The translations under genes were made by a program, and so were the position numbers. Under the pieces are notes generated by a model that was not told where the DNA came from, ran no database searches, and saw nothing but the letters and a program-made list of their open reading frames with translations. From Antedon bifida (lineage: Eukaryota; Echinodermata; Crinoidea; Comatulida; Antedonidae): 64,000 nucleotides of DNA. The stretch lies in contig OY727102.1 in NCBI GenBank assembly GCA_963402885.1, positions 11,656,001 to 11,720,000 of the forward strand. The letters run 5' to 3'. Shown piece after piece: positions 51,338 to 64,000 of the stretch. How positions within the stretch are numbered: position 1 is the stretch's first letter; the number at the start of each line of letters is the position of its first letter.

Positions 51338-54300
51338 TATGGCAAGCCTCAGCTGTCTGAAGTATTCAAAATATTATATTATTATATCATTTTTTTATTA
51401 TATTATATATTGTATTGTAATGAATTATACGTTTTGCATTATATTACTTGGTTTTAGCATTATATTATATCTATTTCTAATATATTATGTGAAAAATGTA
51501 ACAAATTATTGACTTTTTGTATTATATTATTCGGTTTTGGCATTATATTATGAACATTTACTATTATATTATTAATAAAATACATTATATTATAATATAA
51601 TTGTATTATATTAAACGCATTTACCTTACTTTATAACATACAACATTATTATATTATACGGATTCGTTAGTTATATTATTATTTTGTATGATGTTTATTA
51701 TACGTCACGACTTATTTCAGTTCTTCTAACTCTTTCTCTCCCTCCCCCTGCTCACTAACAATCAGCGGCAGAATCTGAATTGTGTGACTGTTGAAGAATA
51801 ACTAATTATCTTTACTACGTACTAGGCCTACTAGGGGATCTAGCCTAGACGTAGCTAGTTAGACAAGTGACCAAGGACCACCGGACAGCTACAACTAATA
51901 CTACAATACAATAATACTACTACAATAACTAATACTGCTACTACCTAGGCCTAGCTAGTAGAGTACTAGGTAGCTACTACTAGGCTCTAGGGCGTATGTA
52001 TGATGTTAACTACTAGGCCTAGGCCTACTCCACTAGTACTAGGCTAGGCCTAGACTTAAGTTGTAGTAGGCTAGGGCCGGGCCTGCTGCCTTAGGCTAGG
52101 CTACTACTACTACTACTAGGCAGTCAGCCCATGATGGGTACGAGTAAGCCAAAATTTTGGATAAGTAAACCAAAATTTGGGTACGAGCGAGTTGGCATGG
52201 GTACGGGTTGACCTGTATCCTTCTAGCTAATTGTACTAGGCCTAGGCCTCAAGTAAGTCTACGCTACCCAGTCCGGCTACAATATGGTTTATTTTGTTTT
52301 ATAGCTTTATTGATAGCTGGGTTCAAATCTGGGTTGGGATGGCTTTTTCTCATTCAAAAACAGATTTCCTTATCATAATAAAATAATATATGAATTTATT
52401 TGTAATATTGTAATGTATACATAATATAAGTAATTGCCATTGCATTTATTATTATTTATTATATATTATACGGTTACCCCTTAATTATACTATAGTATAA
52501 TTTCCTTGTTATATTTTACAATATTTTCTTCATAATTCTACAATTTTGTCTTTCACAGCACAAATTTATCATACTGAATCATCACACACCAAGTCTCATA
52601 AATTTCTACTGTATTTGTCCAAGCTACTCCAGCTACATGGTATTGCCTTGAGGCTAAACTACACGGTATACTGGCACTACCATTATTCCTGGCTCGTCAA
52701 CCTGGACCACATAAGCACAGTTTCAGTTTCAGTTTATTTACCATTTCAATTTCTGAACATAAGAGATGAACAACTTATATGGATGGATAACCGTAAGAGC
52801 GAAGCTCGTTTACCGGTCACCCGTTAGTGCAGTAACATTACGGACAACATAAAGACAGGACAAAGGTGCAATACATGTGAACACTTGTGTTTGCAACCCC
52901 TTGGATAAAATAATATATTTATATAAAGGAGAAAGTTAGATATTATAATATTTCTTTTCGATCATACAATGATAATTTTAAAATTAATTAAATCCTAAGA
53001 AGTCATACTACTGATTCAAAATAGTGACTGACTTACACCCTGTGGTCAAGACTTGCTCTTATGCTTATTTCCTCCAACATACAGAGTACATAGGACTATT
53101 TTTATTCATAACTGTTGAATTGCATCCCAATACACAGTACCTATTGGTATTACAGTATAACTAAAAATACAAAGGCAACTAACACAGATAGTTCCATATA
53201 TACAGTACTCTCTTATAAATAGATGTATCTCTCCAATCTACTCCCAACTACCTAATCTAATAATAGTACTATTAGCATACTACTATACACTTTGTAGACA
53301 AGAAGTAAGTTGTATACACCTAGAGGACTTATGGTAGTACAGTCGAACGCCCTCTCACTGGCCCGGTCAACATAATCTATACCTAGATTATTGCAGTAAT
53401 TAAAGTACATTATTACAGAGATTTTTTTTTTGTTGCAGAAATCAAAGTTATGTGTATAGAAAGCAGTACTCGTATTAAAAACTAAGCAGGTTGTACTCTT
53501 GAACGCAAACTGGCAGGATATTTTGAATATTTTTTATTGTTGAAATGAATGGAATCCTAACTTCATTTTCTACGAACTGGAGACGAAGACATATTATGAC
53601 CCTTTTATTTAAATTTATTTGAATAGACCTCCATGTAAATTCATTAAAGGCTACATGATTGTTTTATATTTTAATATGTGATACTAATAGTAGAAAATTA
53701 TTGTGTATAATGAGGACTAAGAATCTGATATTCACTTGCATTCTCATCTTTTTAAAATTTTATTTATAATGCTGGTAATGAGTTTAAAATTTAATTATAT
53801 TGACTAGTTTTGATAATAATTATGTCCTTATAAATTCATTTACATTTCTTTTGTGTAATATAGTTCATATATTATGTATTAAATAAATTGGTAAGGCCCT
53901 GTACTGTTATTATTTAAGGAAAGTTTATATACACTTATTTTATGCCTACCAATATTAGTATAATTGTTTATATAAATATTTTGTCTAATTGCCTTGATTT
54001 TTTGTATAGGCCAATGGCATCAATGTTTTTCTCAAAGCAAATTAGCCTAATAATGCCACATTTAGACACATGATTCATTGATTTCTGATATTCTGTACTT
54101 GTGTATGCATTACTAAAATAACCTAGTAGTTAATATATTTCATTTGTAATGTATGTATAAACATTCATTTTTTTTTCACATTTTTAAATTTAAACATTAT
54201 TACAATACCTACCTTTCTGATATTGTTACTATTGTATGATATTTTTTGAGGCAGATTGTTTTCAATAAAAAAAAATTTTAACAAACAATTATTTTGACTT

Positions 54301-57300
54301 ATACTGTACTATGTTAGTTCAGGAGATGAAGTGTGTGTGGGCAGAATCTGGTGTGAGGTGTATATTTGTCACTTTAAGACCTAAATTAGATGTTTTCTGA
54401 AGAAAAGAAGTAAAAGGATACCCTTTCAAACAACTCCAAGAAGATTCACACAAAAATAATTACTTTCCAATAAAATAGTATAACCGTGTATATTACAGTA
54501 CATTGAATAAACTCGAGCGGAAAAATAACGCACATAAAAAAACATTCATTTTCTTGTCGAAAAGTGCCCTCTCTAGTTTTCTATTAATTTATTAATAATT
54601 ATTATTAATTAATGAGTAATAGGAACATATTTTTAACATTCAATGCTGGAAACTGGTTCTACTCCTAACAAAGTTTAATACCTCCAAATTTCATCAACGT
54701 ATTCAAAGCACTTAAATAAATATCATCTAACATTACAAATCCAGGTTTTGATAGAATTTTGCTTAAAAACATATACAAAAAACATCGATAAAAAATACTT
54801 TTCGTATTCAAAAACATTTGATACTTGGTATAAATGTTCAATATAGGTTGCTCCATCCATATTGCAAAAAAAAAATAACTATCAAGCCATATCACTGATT
54901 TTTTAAATTTACGTTTTTACAAAATGTACACTTATGAAAGACTATACAATTCCAACTCATTTTTTTCAAGCTAATAACTATTTTGAAAAAACAACCAACA
55001 AAAAACGTTCATGAATGCAATTTTGTTTCTGTGAATAGAGCAACCTATAGTGAACATTTATACCAAGTATCATCTGTTTTTGAATACGAAAAGTATTTTT
55101 TATCGATGTTTTTTGTATATGTTTTTAAGCAAAATTCTATCCAAAACCCGAATTTTTTATGTTAAATGTGATATTTAATATTGAAGTGCTTTGAATACGT
55201 TGATGAAATTTGGAGGTATGAAACTTTGTTAGGAGTAGAACCAGTTTCCAGCATTGAATGTTAAAAATATGTTCATATTACTCATTAATTAATAATAATT
55301 ATTAATAAATTAATAGAAAACTATAGAGGGCACTTTTCGACAAGAATATGAGTGTTTTTTTATGTGCGTTATTTTTCCGCTCGAGTTTATTCAATGTACT
55401 GTAATATACACTGTTATACTATTTTATTGGAAAGTAATTATTTTTGTGTGAATCTTCTTGGAATTGTTTGAAAGCGTATCCTCTTACTTCTTTTCTTCAG
55501 AAAACATCTAATTTAGGTCTTAAAGTGACAAATATACACCTCACACCACCAACCTCCAACACACCAGATGCCCACACACATTTCATATCCTGAACTAACA
55601 TAGTACAGTATAAGTCAAATTAATTGTTTTAATTTTTTTTTATTGCTGCCTCAAAATATATTATACAATAGTAACAATATCAGAAAGGTAGGTATTGTAA
55701 TAATTTTTAAATTTAAAAATGTGAAAAAAAACTTAATGTTTATACATACATTACAAATGAAATATATTAACTACTTGGTTATTTTAGTAATGCATACTCA
55801 AGTACAGAATATCAGAAATCAATGAATCATGTGTTTAAATGTGGCATTATTAGGCTAATTTGCGTTGAGAAAAACATTGATGCCATTGGCCTATACAAAA
55901 AATCAAGGCAATTAGACAAAATATTTATATAAACAATTAATACTAAGTAGGCATAAAATAAGTGTATATAAACTTTCCTTAAATAATAACAGTATAGGGC
56001 CTTACCAATTTATTCAATACATAATATATGAACTATATTACACAAAAGAAATAATGATTATCAAAACTAGTCAATATAATTAAATTTTAAACTCATTACC
56101 AGCATTATAAATAAAATTTTTAAAAGATGAGAATGCAAGTGAATATCAGATTCTTAGTCCTCATTATACACAATGATTTTCTACTATCACATATTAAAAT
56201 ATAAAACAAACATATAGCCTTTAATGAATTTACATGAAGGTCTATTCAAATAAATTTAAATAAAAGGGTCATAATATGTCTTCGTCTCCAGTTATTGCAA
56301 AGAAGTTAGGATTCCATTCATTTCAACAATAAAAAATATTCAAAATATCCTGCCAGTTTGCGTTCAAGAGTACAACCTGCTTAGTTTTTAATACGAGTAC
56401 TGCTTTCTATACACATAACTTTGATTTCTGCAAAAAAAAAAAAAAAATCTCTGTAATAATGTACTTTAATTACTGTAATAATCTAGGTATAGATTATGTT
56501 GACCGGGCCAGTGAGAGGGCGTTCGACTGTACTACCATAAGTCCTCTAGGTGTATACAACTTACTTCTTGTCTACAAAGTGTAAGTAGTATGCTAATAGT
56601 ACTATTATTAGATTAGGTAGATTGGAGAGATACATCTATTTATAAGAGAGTACTGTATATATGGAACTATCTGTGTTAGCCGCCTTTGTATTTTTAGATA
56701 TAATACCAATAGGTACTATGTATTGTATGATAAAAAAGAAATATTATAATATCTATCTTTCTCCTTTATATAAATATATTATTTTATCCAAGGGGTTGCA
56801 AACACAAGTGTTCACATGTCTTGTTATGTATTGCACCTTTGTCCTGTCTTTATGTTGTCCGTAATGTCACTGCACTAACGGGTGACCGGTAAACGAGCTT
56901 CGCTCTTATGGTTATCCATCCATATAAGTTGTTCATCTCTTATGTTCAGAAATTGAAATGGTAAATAAACTGAAACTGAAACTGTGCTTATGTGGTCCAG
57001 GTTGACGAGCCAGGAATGATGGTAGTGCCAGTATACCGTGTAGTTTAGCCTCAAGGCAATACCATGTAGCTGGAGTAGCTTGGACAAATACAGTATGATA
57101 AATTTGTGCTGTGAAAGACAAAATTGTAGAATTATAAAGAAAATATTGTAAAATATAACAAGGAAATTATACTATAGTATAATTAAGGGGTAACCGTATA
57201 ATATATAATTAATAATAATAAATGCAATGGCAATTAGGGCCTAGGTACTATTACAAATAAATTCATATATTATTTTATTATGATAAGGAACTCTGTTTTA

Positions 57301-58359
57301 GAATGAGAAAAAGCCGTCCCAACCCAGATTTGAACCCAGCTATCAATAAAGCTATAAAACAAAATAGACCATATTGTAGCCGGACTGGGTAGCGTAGACT
57401 TACTTGAGGCCTAGTACGATTAGCTAGAAAGAAGGATACAGGTCAACCCGTACCCATGCCAACTCGCTCGTACCCAAATTTTGGTTTACTTATATCCAAA
57501 ATTTTGGCTTACTCGTAACCATCATGGGCTGGCTGCCTAGTAGTAGTAGTAGTAGTAGTAGCCTAGCCTAGCCTAAGGCAGCAGGCCCGGCCCCAGCCTA
57601 CTACAACTTAAGTCTAGGCCTAGCCTAGCCTAGGCTAGTACTAGTAGGCCTAGGCCTAGTAGTTAACATCATACATACGCCCTAACCCCCCTAGAGCCTA
57701 GTAGAAGCTAACCTACCTAGTACTCTACTAGCTAGGCCTAAGTATTAGCAGTAGTAGTTATTGCATTAGTAGTATTATTGTATTGTAGTATTAGTTGTAG
57801 CTGTCCGGTGGTCCTTGGTCACTTGTCTAACTAGCTACGTCTAGGCTAGGCTAGATCCCATAGTAGGCCTAGGCTAGGCCTAGTACGTAGTATAGTTATT
57901 CTTCAACAGTCACACAATTCAGATTCTGCCGCTGATTGCTAGTAACCAGGGGGAGGGAGAGAAAGAGTTAGAAGAACTGAAATGAGCCGTGACGTATAAT
58001 AAACATCATACAAAATAATAATATAACTAACGAATCCGTATAATATAATAATGTTGTATGTTATAAAGTAAGGTAAATGGGTTTAATATAATACAATTAT
58101 ATTATAATATAATGTATTTTATTAATAATATAATAGTAAATGTTCATAATATAATGCCAAAACCGAATAATATAATACAAAAAGTCAATAATTTGTTACA
58201 TTTTTCACATAATATATTAGAAATAGATATAATATAATGCTAAAACCAAGTAATATAATGCAAAACGTATAATTCATTACAATACAATATATAATATAAT
58301 AAAAAAATGATATAATAATATAATATTTTGAATACTTCAGACAGCTGAGGCTTGCCATA
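51338..58359. mobile_element. Giant palindromic (foldback) element, copy 2 (uninterrupted)
   Basis: It is 7022 bp with the same TATGGCAAGCC…GGCTTGCCATA ends. The left arm is 51338-54858 (3521 bp), the loop about 54859-55032 (174 bp), the right arm 55033-58359 (3327 bp). The target duplication is ATAATT (51332-51337 and 58360-58365). The arm difference of 194 bp is explained by the same left-only stretch as in copies 1 and 3, near 52965-53135. Sequence agreement with copy 1 looks very high, with mainly microsatellite and small indel differences. Small open frames in the arms occur twice per copy on opposite strands and show no protein-like features. Confidence 0.9.
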
Positions 58360-58821
58360 ATAATTGATGTACCAGATGATGTTATTTTTAAAATAAATAA
58401 ATTGATATATAACTTTTTATGGAATGGAAAAACAGAAAAAATAAAAAGAAAAACTTTAATCGGTAAAATGATTAAAGGGGGCATAGGTATGCCTGATTTC
58501 GCATTACACATAAACTCGCTGAAAATGATATGGGCAAGAAAATTACTGTGTAGAAAACACGTAAGATGGAAAATCTTACCACTATACTATTTTAACAAAT
58601 TTGGAACCGAACAACTAATTTTAAGTATGTCAAATATCAATTTTAAAAATAACATGGGCTTAGATAATATACCATCTTTTTATTATAATGTTCTAAAGTG
58701 TTGTGTTGAATTTAATAATATGAATAATGAAGATACAATTAACAAGTATGAAGAAGTGATAAAGCAAAACTTATGGGGTAATAATTATATTAAATATAGA
58801 AACAAACCACTATTCTTTAAG
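58360..58821 (+). pseudogene. LINE ORF2, part 3 (C-terminal region)
   Basis: 58360-58365 (ATAATT) repeats 51332-51337; the frame then continues DVPDDVIFKINKLIYNFLWN, then IKRKTLIGKMIKGGIGMPDF, the conserved FLW-GK/L-GGLGMPD block behind the reverse transcriptase of Tx1-like elements. The frame is open for 152 codons up to NKPLFFK, where palindrome 3 starts (58822). Sequence after that belongs to the palindrome although the frame stays open to 58941. Confidence 0.82.
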
Positions 58822-61800
58822 TATGGCAAGCCTCAGCTGTCTGAAGTATTCAAAATATTATATTATTATATCATTTTTTTATTATATTATATATTGTATT
58901 GTAATGAATTATACGTTTTGCATTATATTACTTGGTTTTAGCATTATATTATATCTATTTCTAATATATTATGTGAAAAATGTAACAAATTATTGACTTT
59001 TTGTATTATATTATTCGGTTTTGGCATTATATTATGAACATTTACTATTATATTATTAATAAAATACATTATATTATAATATAATTGTATTATATTAAAC
59101 GCATTTACCTTACTTTATAACATACAACATTATTATATTATACGGATTCGTTAGTTATATTATTATTTTGTATGATGTTTATTATACGTCACGACTTATT
59201 TCAGTTCTTCTAACTCTTTCTCTCCCTCCCCCTGCTCACTAACAATCAGCGGCAGAATCTGAATTGTGTGACTGTTGAAGAATAACTAATTATCTTTACT
59301 ACGTACTAGGCCTAGGCCTACTAGGGGATCTAGCCTAGACGTAGCTAGTTAGACAAGTGACCAAGGACCACCGGACAGCTACAACTAATACTACAATACA
59401 ATAATACTACTACAATAACTAATACTGCTACTACCTAGGCCTAGCTAGTAGAGTACTAGGTAGCTACTACTAGGCTCTAGGGCGTATGTATGATGTTAAC
59501 TACTAGGCCTAGGCCTACTAGTACTAGGCTAGGCCTAGACTTAAGTTGTAGTAGGCTAGGGCCGGGCCTGCTGCCTTAGGCTAGGCTACTACTACTACTA
59601 CTAGGCAGTCAGCCCATGATGGGTACGAGTAAGCCAAAATTTTGGATAAGTAAACCAAAATTTGGGTACGAGCGAGTTGGCATGGGTACGGGTTGACCTG
59701 TATCCTTCTAGCTAATTGTACTAGGCCTCAAGTAAGTCTACGCTACCCAGTCCGGCTACAATATGGTTTATTTTGTTTTATAGCTTTATTGATAGCTGAG
59801 TTCAAATCTGGGTTGGGATGGCTTTTTCTCATTCAAAAACAGATTTCCTTATCATAATAAAATAATATATGAATTTATTTGTAATATTGTAATGTATACA
59901 TAATATAAGTAATTGCCATTGCATTTATTATTATTTATTATATATTATACGGTTACCCCTTAATTATACTATAGTATAATTTCCTTGTTATATTTTACAA
60001 TATTTTCTTCATAATTCTACAATTTTGTCTTTCACAGCACAAATTTATCATACTGAATCATCACACACCAAGTCTCATAAATTTCTACTGTATTTGTCCA
60101 AGCTACTCCAGGCTACATGGTATTGCCTTGAGGCTAAACTACACGGTATACTGGCACTACCATTATTCCTGGCTCGTCAACCTGGACCACATAAGCACAG
60201 TTTCAGTTTATTTACCATTTCAATTTCTGAACATAAGAGATGAACAACTTATATGGATGGATAACCGTAAGAGCGAAGCTCGTTTACCGGTCACCCGTTA
60301 GTGCAGTAACATTACGGACAACATAAAGACAGGACAAAGGTGCAATACATGTGAACACTTGTGTTTGCAACCCCTTGGATAAAATAATATATTTATATAA
60401 AGGAGAAAGTTCAGGCCCGTAGCCAGGGGGGGTTTTTATGGTTCGGGCGAACCCCCCTTTACAGCGAACCCCCCTTAACCGACTGCGAACCCCCATCCCC
60501 AACATGCCTAACACCTCACCCTCATCTTCGAAAATCTTCCAAATACGTGCCCAACAGTACAAAAAGTTGTTCGTAAATTGAAAAATTCGTAAACTCGTTC
60601 GGAATAACTCATACAGTACCTTCTTCCCTGTATGAGCGTACTTCGAGCGATACGTGTCTGTAAATTTCTAAGAGTTGCAAATGAATTGCCGATTTTAACC
60701 TGAAAAATAAATGTTTGGTCCTAACATGATTTTGACGCGTCTCACAGCGAGCTGGGGCACGAACGATTCGTACAAAGGACACCGCGCGTACCAATTGTTT
60801 AGATCACTGGCAGTCAGGCAGCATGCATAAAGTATATAGCCTTCCGACATACATCAGTATTTATGTGTGGTTATGAAGGATTATAGTGAATATTAATATT
60901 TTACACTATAATATCTATGGTATCATGTACTGTAGTTCACATTATGGCATCCGATTATTTTTTCTAGACCACCAGCCGATACGTATCAATATCACCTATT
61001 TACATAATTGGCATATTTAATTTCCTCAACAAATTGCTGTAAATGAATATTATAGATAGAGCTATAATAAGAATTGCATTTGCCTTCACCCAGTGTGCTT
61101 TTTTCGGGGCTTCTCCTAGACGTACGTTCGCATTGAACTTGAACGCAAAACAAAATACAGAGTAAATGATCAAACAATCGGCGGTTGCGCACAGAGCACG
61201 CGCATCTAACATACGGCAACAAATGTTATCGTCCTTTAAATAATCCACGAGTCCAAGTACGATCGTTTTGCTCATTGGTAGCATGCTGCATGAGAGTGTC
61301 TTTTCCGGCCATCTAAGAGTGTCATTTAACAAAATTCGCTTCGCCTCAGGCCCCACCCCAGGGGGGGGGGGGTGGGTGACGCAAATACATAGTGTCCGAA
61401 CCCCCCCTTGATAGATCCTGCCTACGGCCCTGAAGTTAGATATTATAATATTTCTTTTCGATCATACAATGATAATTTTAAAATTAATTAAATCCTAAGA
61501 AGTCATACTACTGATTCAAAATAGTGACTGACTTACACCCTGTGGTCAAGACTTGCTCTTATGCTTATTTCCTCCAACATACAGAGTACATAGGACTATT
61601 TTTATTCAAAACTGTTGAATTGCATCCCAATACACAGTACCTATTGGTATTACAGTATAACTAAAAATACAAAGGCAACTAACACAGATAGTTCCATATA
61701 TACAGTACTCTCTTATAAATAGATCTATCTCTCCAATCTACTCCCAACTACCTAATCTAATAATAGTACTATTAGCATACTACTATACACTTTGTAGACA

Positions 61801-64000
61801 AGAAGTAAGTTGTATACACCTAGAGGACTTATGGTAGTACAGTCGAACGCCCTCTCACTGGCCCGGTCAACATAATCTATACATAGATTATTGCAGTAAT
61901 TAAAGTACATTATTACAGAGATTTTTTTGTTGTTGCAGAAATCAAAGTTATGTGTATAGAAAGAAGTACTCGTATTAAAAACTAAGCAGGTTGTACTCTT
62001 GAACGCAAACTGGCAGGATATTTTGAATATTTTTTATTGTTGAAATGAATGGAATCCTAACTTCATTTTCTACGAACTGGAGACGAAGACATATTATGAC
62101 CCTTTTATTTAAATTTATTTGAATAGACCTCCATGTAAATTCATTAAAGGCTACATGATTGTTTTATATTTTAATATGTGATACTAATAGTAGAAAATTA
62201 TTGTGTATAATGAGGACTAAGAATCTGATATTCACTTGCATTCTCATCTTTTTAAAATTGTATTTATAATGCTGGTAATGAGTTTAAAATTTAATTATAT
62301 TGACTAGTTTTGATAATAATTATGTCCTTATAAATTCATTTACATTTCTTTTGTGTAATATAGTTCATATATTATGTATTAAATAAATTGGTAAGGCCCT
62401 GTACTGTTATTATTTAAGGAAAGTTTATATACACTTATTTTATGCCTACCAATATTAGTATAATTGTTTATATAAATATTTTGTCTAATTGCCTTGATTT
62501 TTTGTATAGGCCAATGGCATCAATGTTTTTCTCAAAGCAAATTAGCCTAATAATGCCACATTTAGACACATGATTCATTGATTTCTGGTATTCTGTACTT
62601 GTGTATGCATTACTAAAATAACCTAGTAGTTAATATATTTCATTTGTAATGTATGTATAAACATTCATTTTTTTTTCACATTTTTAAATTTAAACATTAT
62701 TACAATACCTACCTTTCTGATATTGTTACTATTGTATGATATTTTTTGAGGCAGATTGTTTTCAATAAAAAAAAATTTTAACAAACAATTATTTTGACTT
62801 ATACTGTACTATGTTAGTTCAGGAGATGAAGTGTGTGTGGGCAGAATCTGGTGTGAGGTGTATATTTGTCACTTTAAGACCTAAATTAGATGTTTTCTGA
62901 AGAAAAGAAGTAAAAGGATACGCTTTCAAACAACTCCAAGAAGATTCACACAAAAATAATTACTTTCCAATAAAATAGTATAACAGTGTATATTACAGTA
63001 CATTGAATAAACTCGAGCGGAAAAATAACGCACATAAAAAAACATTCATTTTCTTGTCGAAAGGTGCCCTCTCTAGTTTTCTATTAATTTATTCATAATT
63101 ATTATTAATTAATGAGTAATATGAACATATTTTTAACATTCAATGCTGGAAACTGGTTCTACTCCTAACAAAGTTTCATACCTCCAAATTTCATCAACGT
63201 ATTCAAAGCACTTAAATAAATATCATTTAACATTACAAATCCAGGTTTTGATAGAATTTTGCTTAAAAACATATACAAAAAACATCGATAAAAAATACTT
63301 TTCGTATTCAAAAACATTTGATACTTGGTATAAATGTTCAATATAGGTTGCTCCATCCATATTGCAAAAAAAAAAATAACTATCAAGCCATATCACTGAT
63401 TTTTTAAATTTACGTTTTTACAAAATGTACACTTAAATGAAAGACTATACAATTCCAACTCATTTTTTTCAAGCTAATAACTATTTTGAAAAAACAACCA
63501 ACAAAAAACGTTCATGAATGCAATTTTGTTTCTGTGAATAGAGCAACCTATAGTGAACATTTATACCAAGTATCATCTGTTTTTGAATACGAAAAGTATT
63601 TTTTATCGATGTTTTTTGTATATGTTTTTAAGCAAAATTCTATCCAAAACCCGAATTTTTTATGTTAAATGTGATATTTAATATTGAAGTGCTTTGAATA
63701 CGTTGATGAAATTTGGAGGTATGAAACTTTGTTAGGAGTAGAACCAGTTTCCAGCATTGAATGTTAAAAATATGTTCATATTACTCATTAATTAATAATA
63801 ATTATTAATACATTAATAGAAAACTATAGAGGGCACTTTTCGACAAGAATATGAGTGTTTTTTTATGTGCGTTATTTTTCCGCTCGAGTTTATTCAATGT
63901 ACTGTAATATACACTGTTATACTATTTTATTGGAAAGTAATTATTTTTGTGTGAATCTTCTTGGAATTGTTTGAAAGCGTATCCTCTTACTTCTTTTCTT
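58822..64000. mobile_element. Giant palindromic (foldback) element, copy 3 (right part beyond window), carrying a hAT-like insertion
   Basis: It begins TATGGCAAGCCTCAGCTG directly after LINE ORF2 codons at 58821. The left arm runs to about 63358, the loop to 63534, and the right arm from 63535 off the window edge. A 1021-bp element sits in the left arm (60412-61432). The left-only stretch is present (61497-61665), so all three copies have the same orientation relative to the LINE. The right end and target duplication cannot be seen. Confidence 0.85.
60412..61432. mobile_element. hAT-like nonautonomous element inserted in palindrome copy 3
   Basis: Ends CAGGCCCGTAGCCAGG and, at the right, CCTGCCTACGGCCCTG are imperfect inverted repeats of the CAGGGCCGTAG(C/G)CAGG type known from hAT elements. 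Flanking AAGTT (60407-60411 and 61433-61437) is a 5-bp target duplication; the empty site GGAGAAAGTTAGATATT is seen in palindrome copies 1 and 2. The subterminal runs are G/C-rich. A 118-residue minus-strand open frame (61356-61000) has hydrophobic stretches but no transposase motif. Confidence 0.8.

Larger units (their letters stand above)
36200..58821 (+). mobile_element. Tx1/L1-like non-LTR retrotransposon, split by palindromic elements
   Basis: Intact ORF1 (36284-37372), a 206-bp spacer and ORF2 beginning at 37579 form a full-length-looking LINE. ORF2 continues, without loss of a codon, at 51286-51337 and 58366-58821 after two insertions; a third insertion follows at 58822, and the ORF2 end and 3' UTR lie outside the window. 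The 5' end is uncertain, somewhere between 36113 and 36283. Reading frames without stops or shifts suggest recent activity. Confidence 0.85.

Noticed and set aside
60609..61356. Small minus-strand frames inside the hAT-like insertion
   Set aside because: No DDE, BED or hATC-type motif is visible; the element is judged nonautonomous.
40026..64000. Palindromes as a pure assembly artefact
   Set aside because: Distinct LINE pieces, short flanking duplications and private later insertions in copies 1 and 3 argue for real insertions; raw long reads would still be the decisive check.

Overview
The window looks like nuclear DNA of a marine invertebrate deuterostome, most likely an echinoderm or close relative. 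The reasons are the AT-rich sequence with GT-AG introns, the abundance of TAGGCCTA palindromes, and a repeat load of MITEs, a tRNA-derived SINE, CR1/L2-like and Tx1-like LINEs, and CCGA-microsatellite hairpin elements. The species assignment is inference. No bacterial operon, CRISPR array, rRNA or functional tRNA gene was seen.

Left part (1-24 kb). On the minus strand, 17 in-frame coding exons (350-12541) encode the N-terminus, first membrane helix and a very large first extracellular domain of an ABCA-subfamily ABC transporter; the gene runs off the left edge. Three of its exons are a recent in-frame tandem duplicate that includes a hybrid exon. Intron 2 holds a minisatellite of about thirty 37-bp units. 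From 17.4 to 21.8 kb a four-exon plus-strand gene encodes a secreted phospholipase A2 with an intact Ca2+ loop and His-Asp active site.

Middle (24-36 kb). A minus-strand PRDM-type gene (24064-28945, four coding exons, 1356 aa) joins an N-terminal PR domain to about 28 zinc fingers, many of them C2HC. Upstream lie an inverted-repeat element with four NotI sites and a roughly 76-bp tandem repeat. Next come two diverged copies of a promoter/first-exon-like segment, each with a GAAANNGAAA motif, and then a single-exon secreted orphan protein on the plus strand (35186-36112).

Right part (36-64 kb). A young Tx1/L1-like LINE carries an intact ORF1 (36284-37372) and an ORF2 split into three collinear pieces (37579-40025, 51286-51337, 58366-58821). 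Three copies of one giant palindromic (foldback) element cause the splits. Each copy has arms of about 3.4 kb around a loop of about 174 bp, and starts with TATGGCAAGCC. Copies 1 and 2, net of later insertions, are 7023 and 7022 bp; copy 3 runs off the right edge. Copies 1 and 2 are flanked by 7-bp and 6-bp target duplications. Removing the inserts restores one open frame of 985 codons. Later insertions sit inside the palindromes: a 4.2-kb TA-flanked element full of CAACGTYGG motifs in copy 1, and a 1.0-kb hAT-like element in copy 3. This nested trio of giant hairpins is the most unusual structure in the window.
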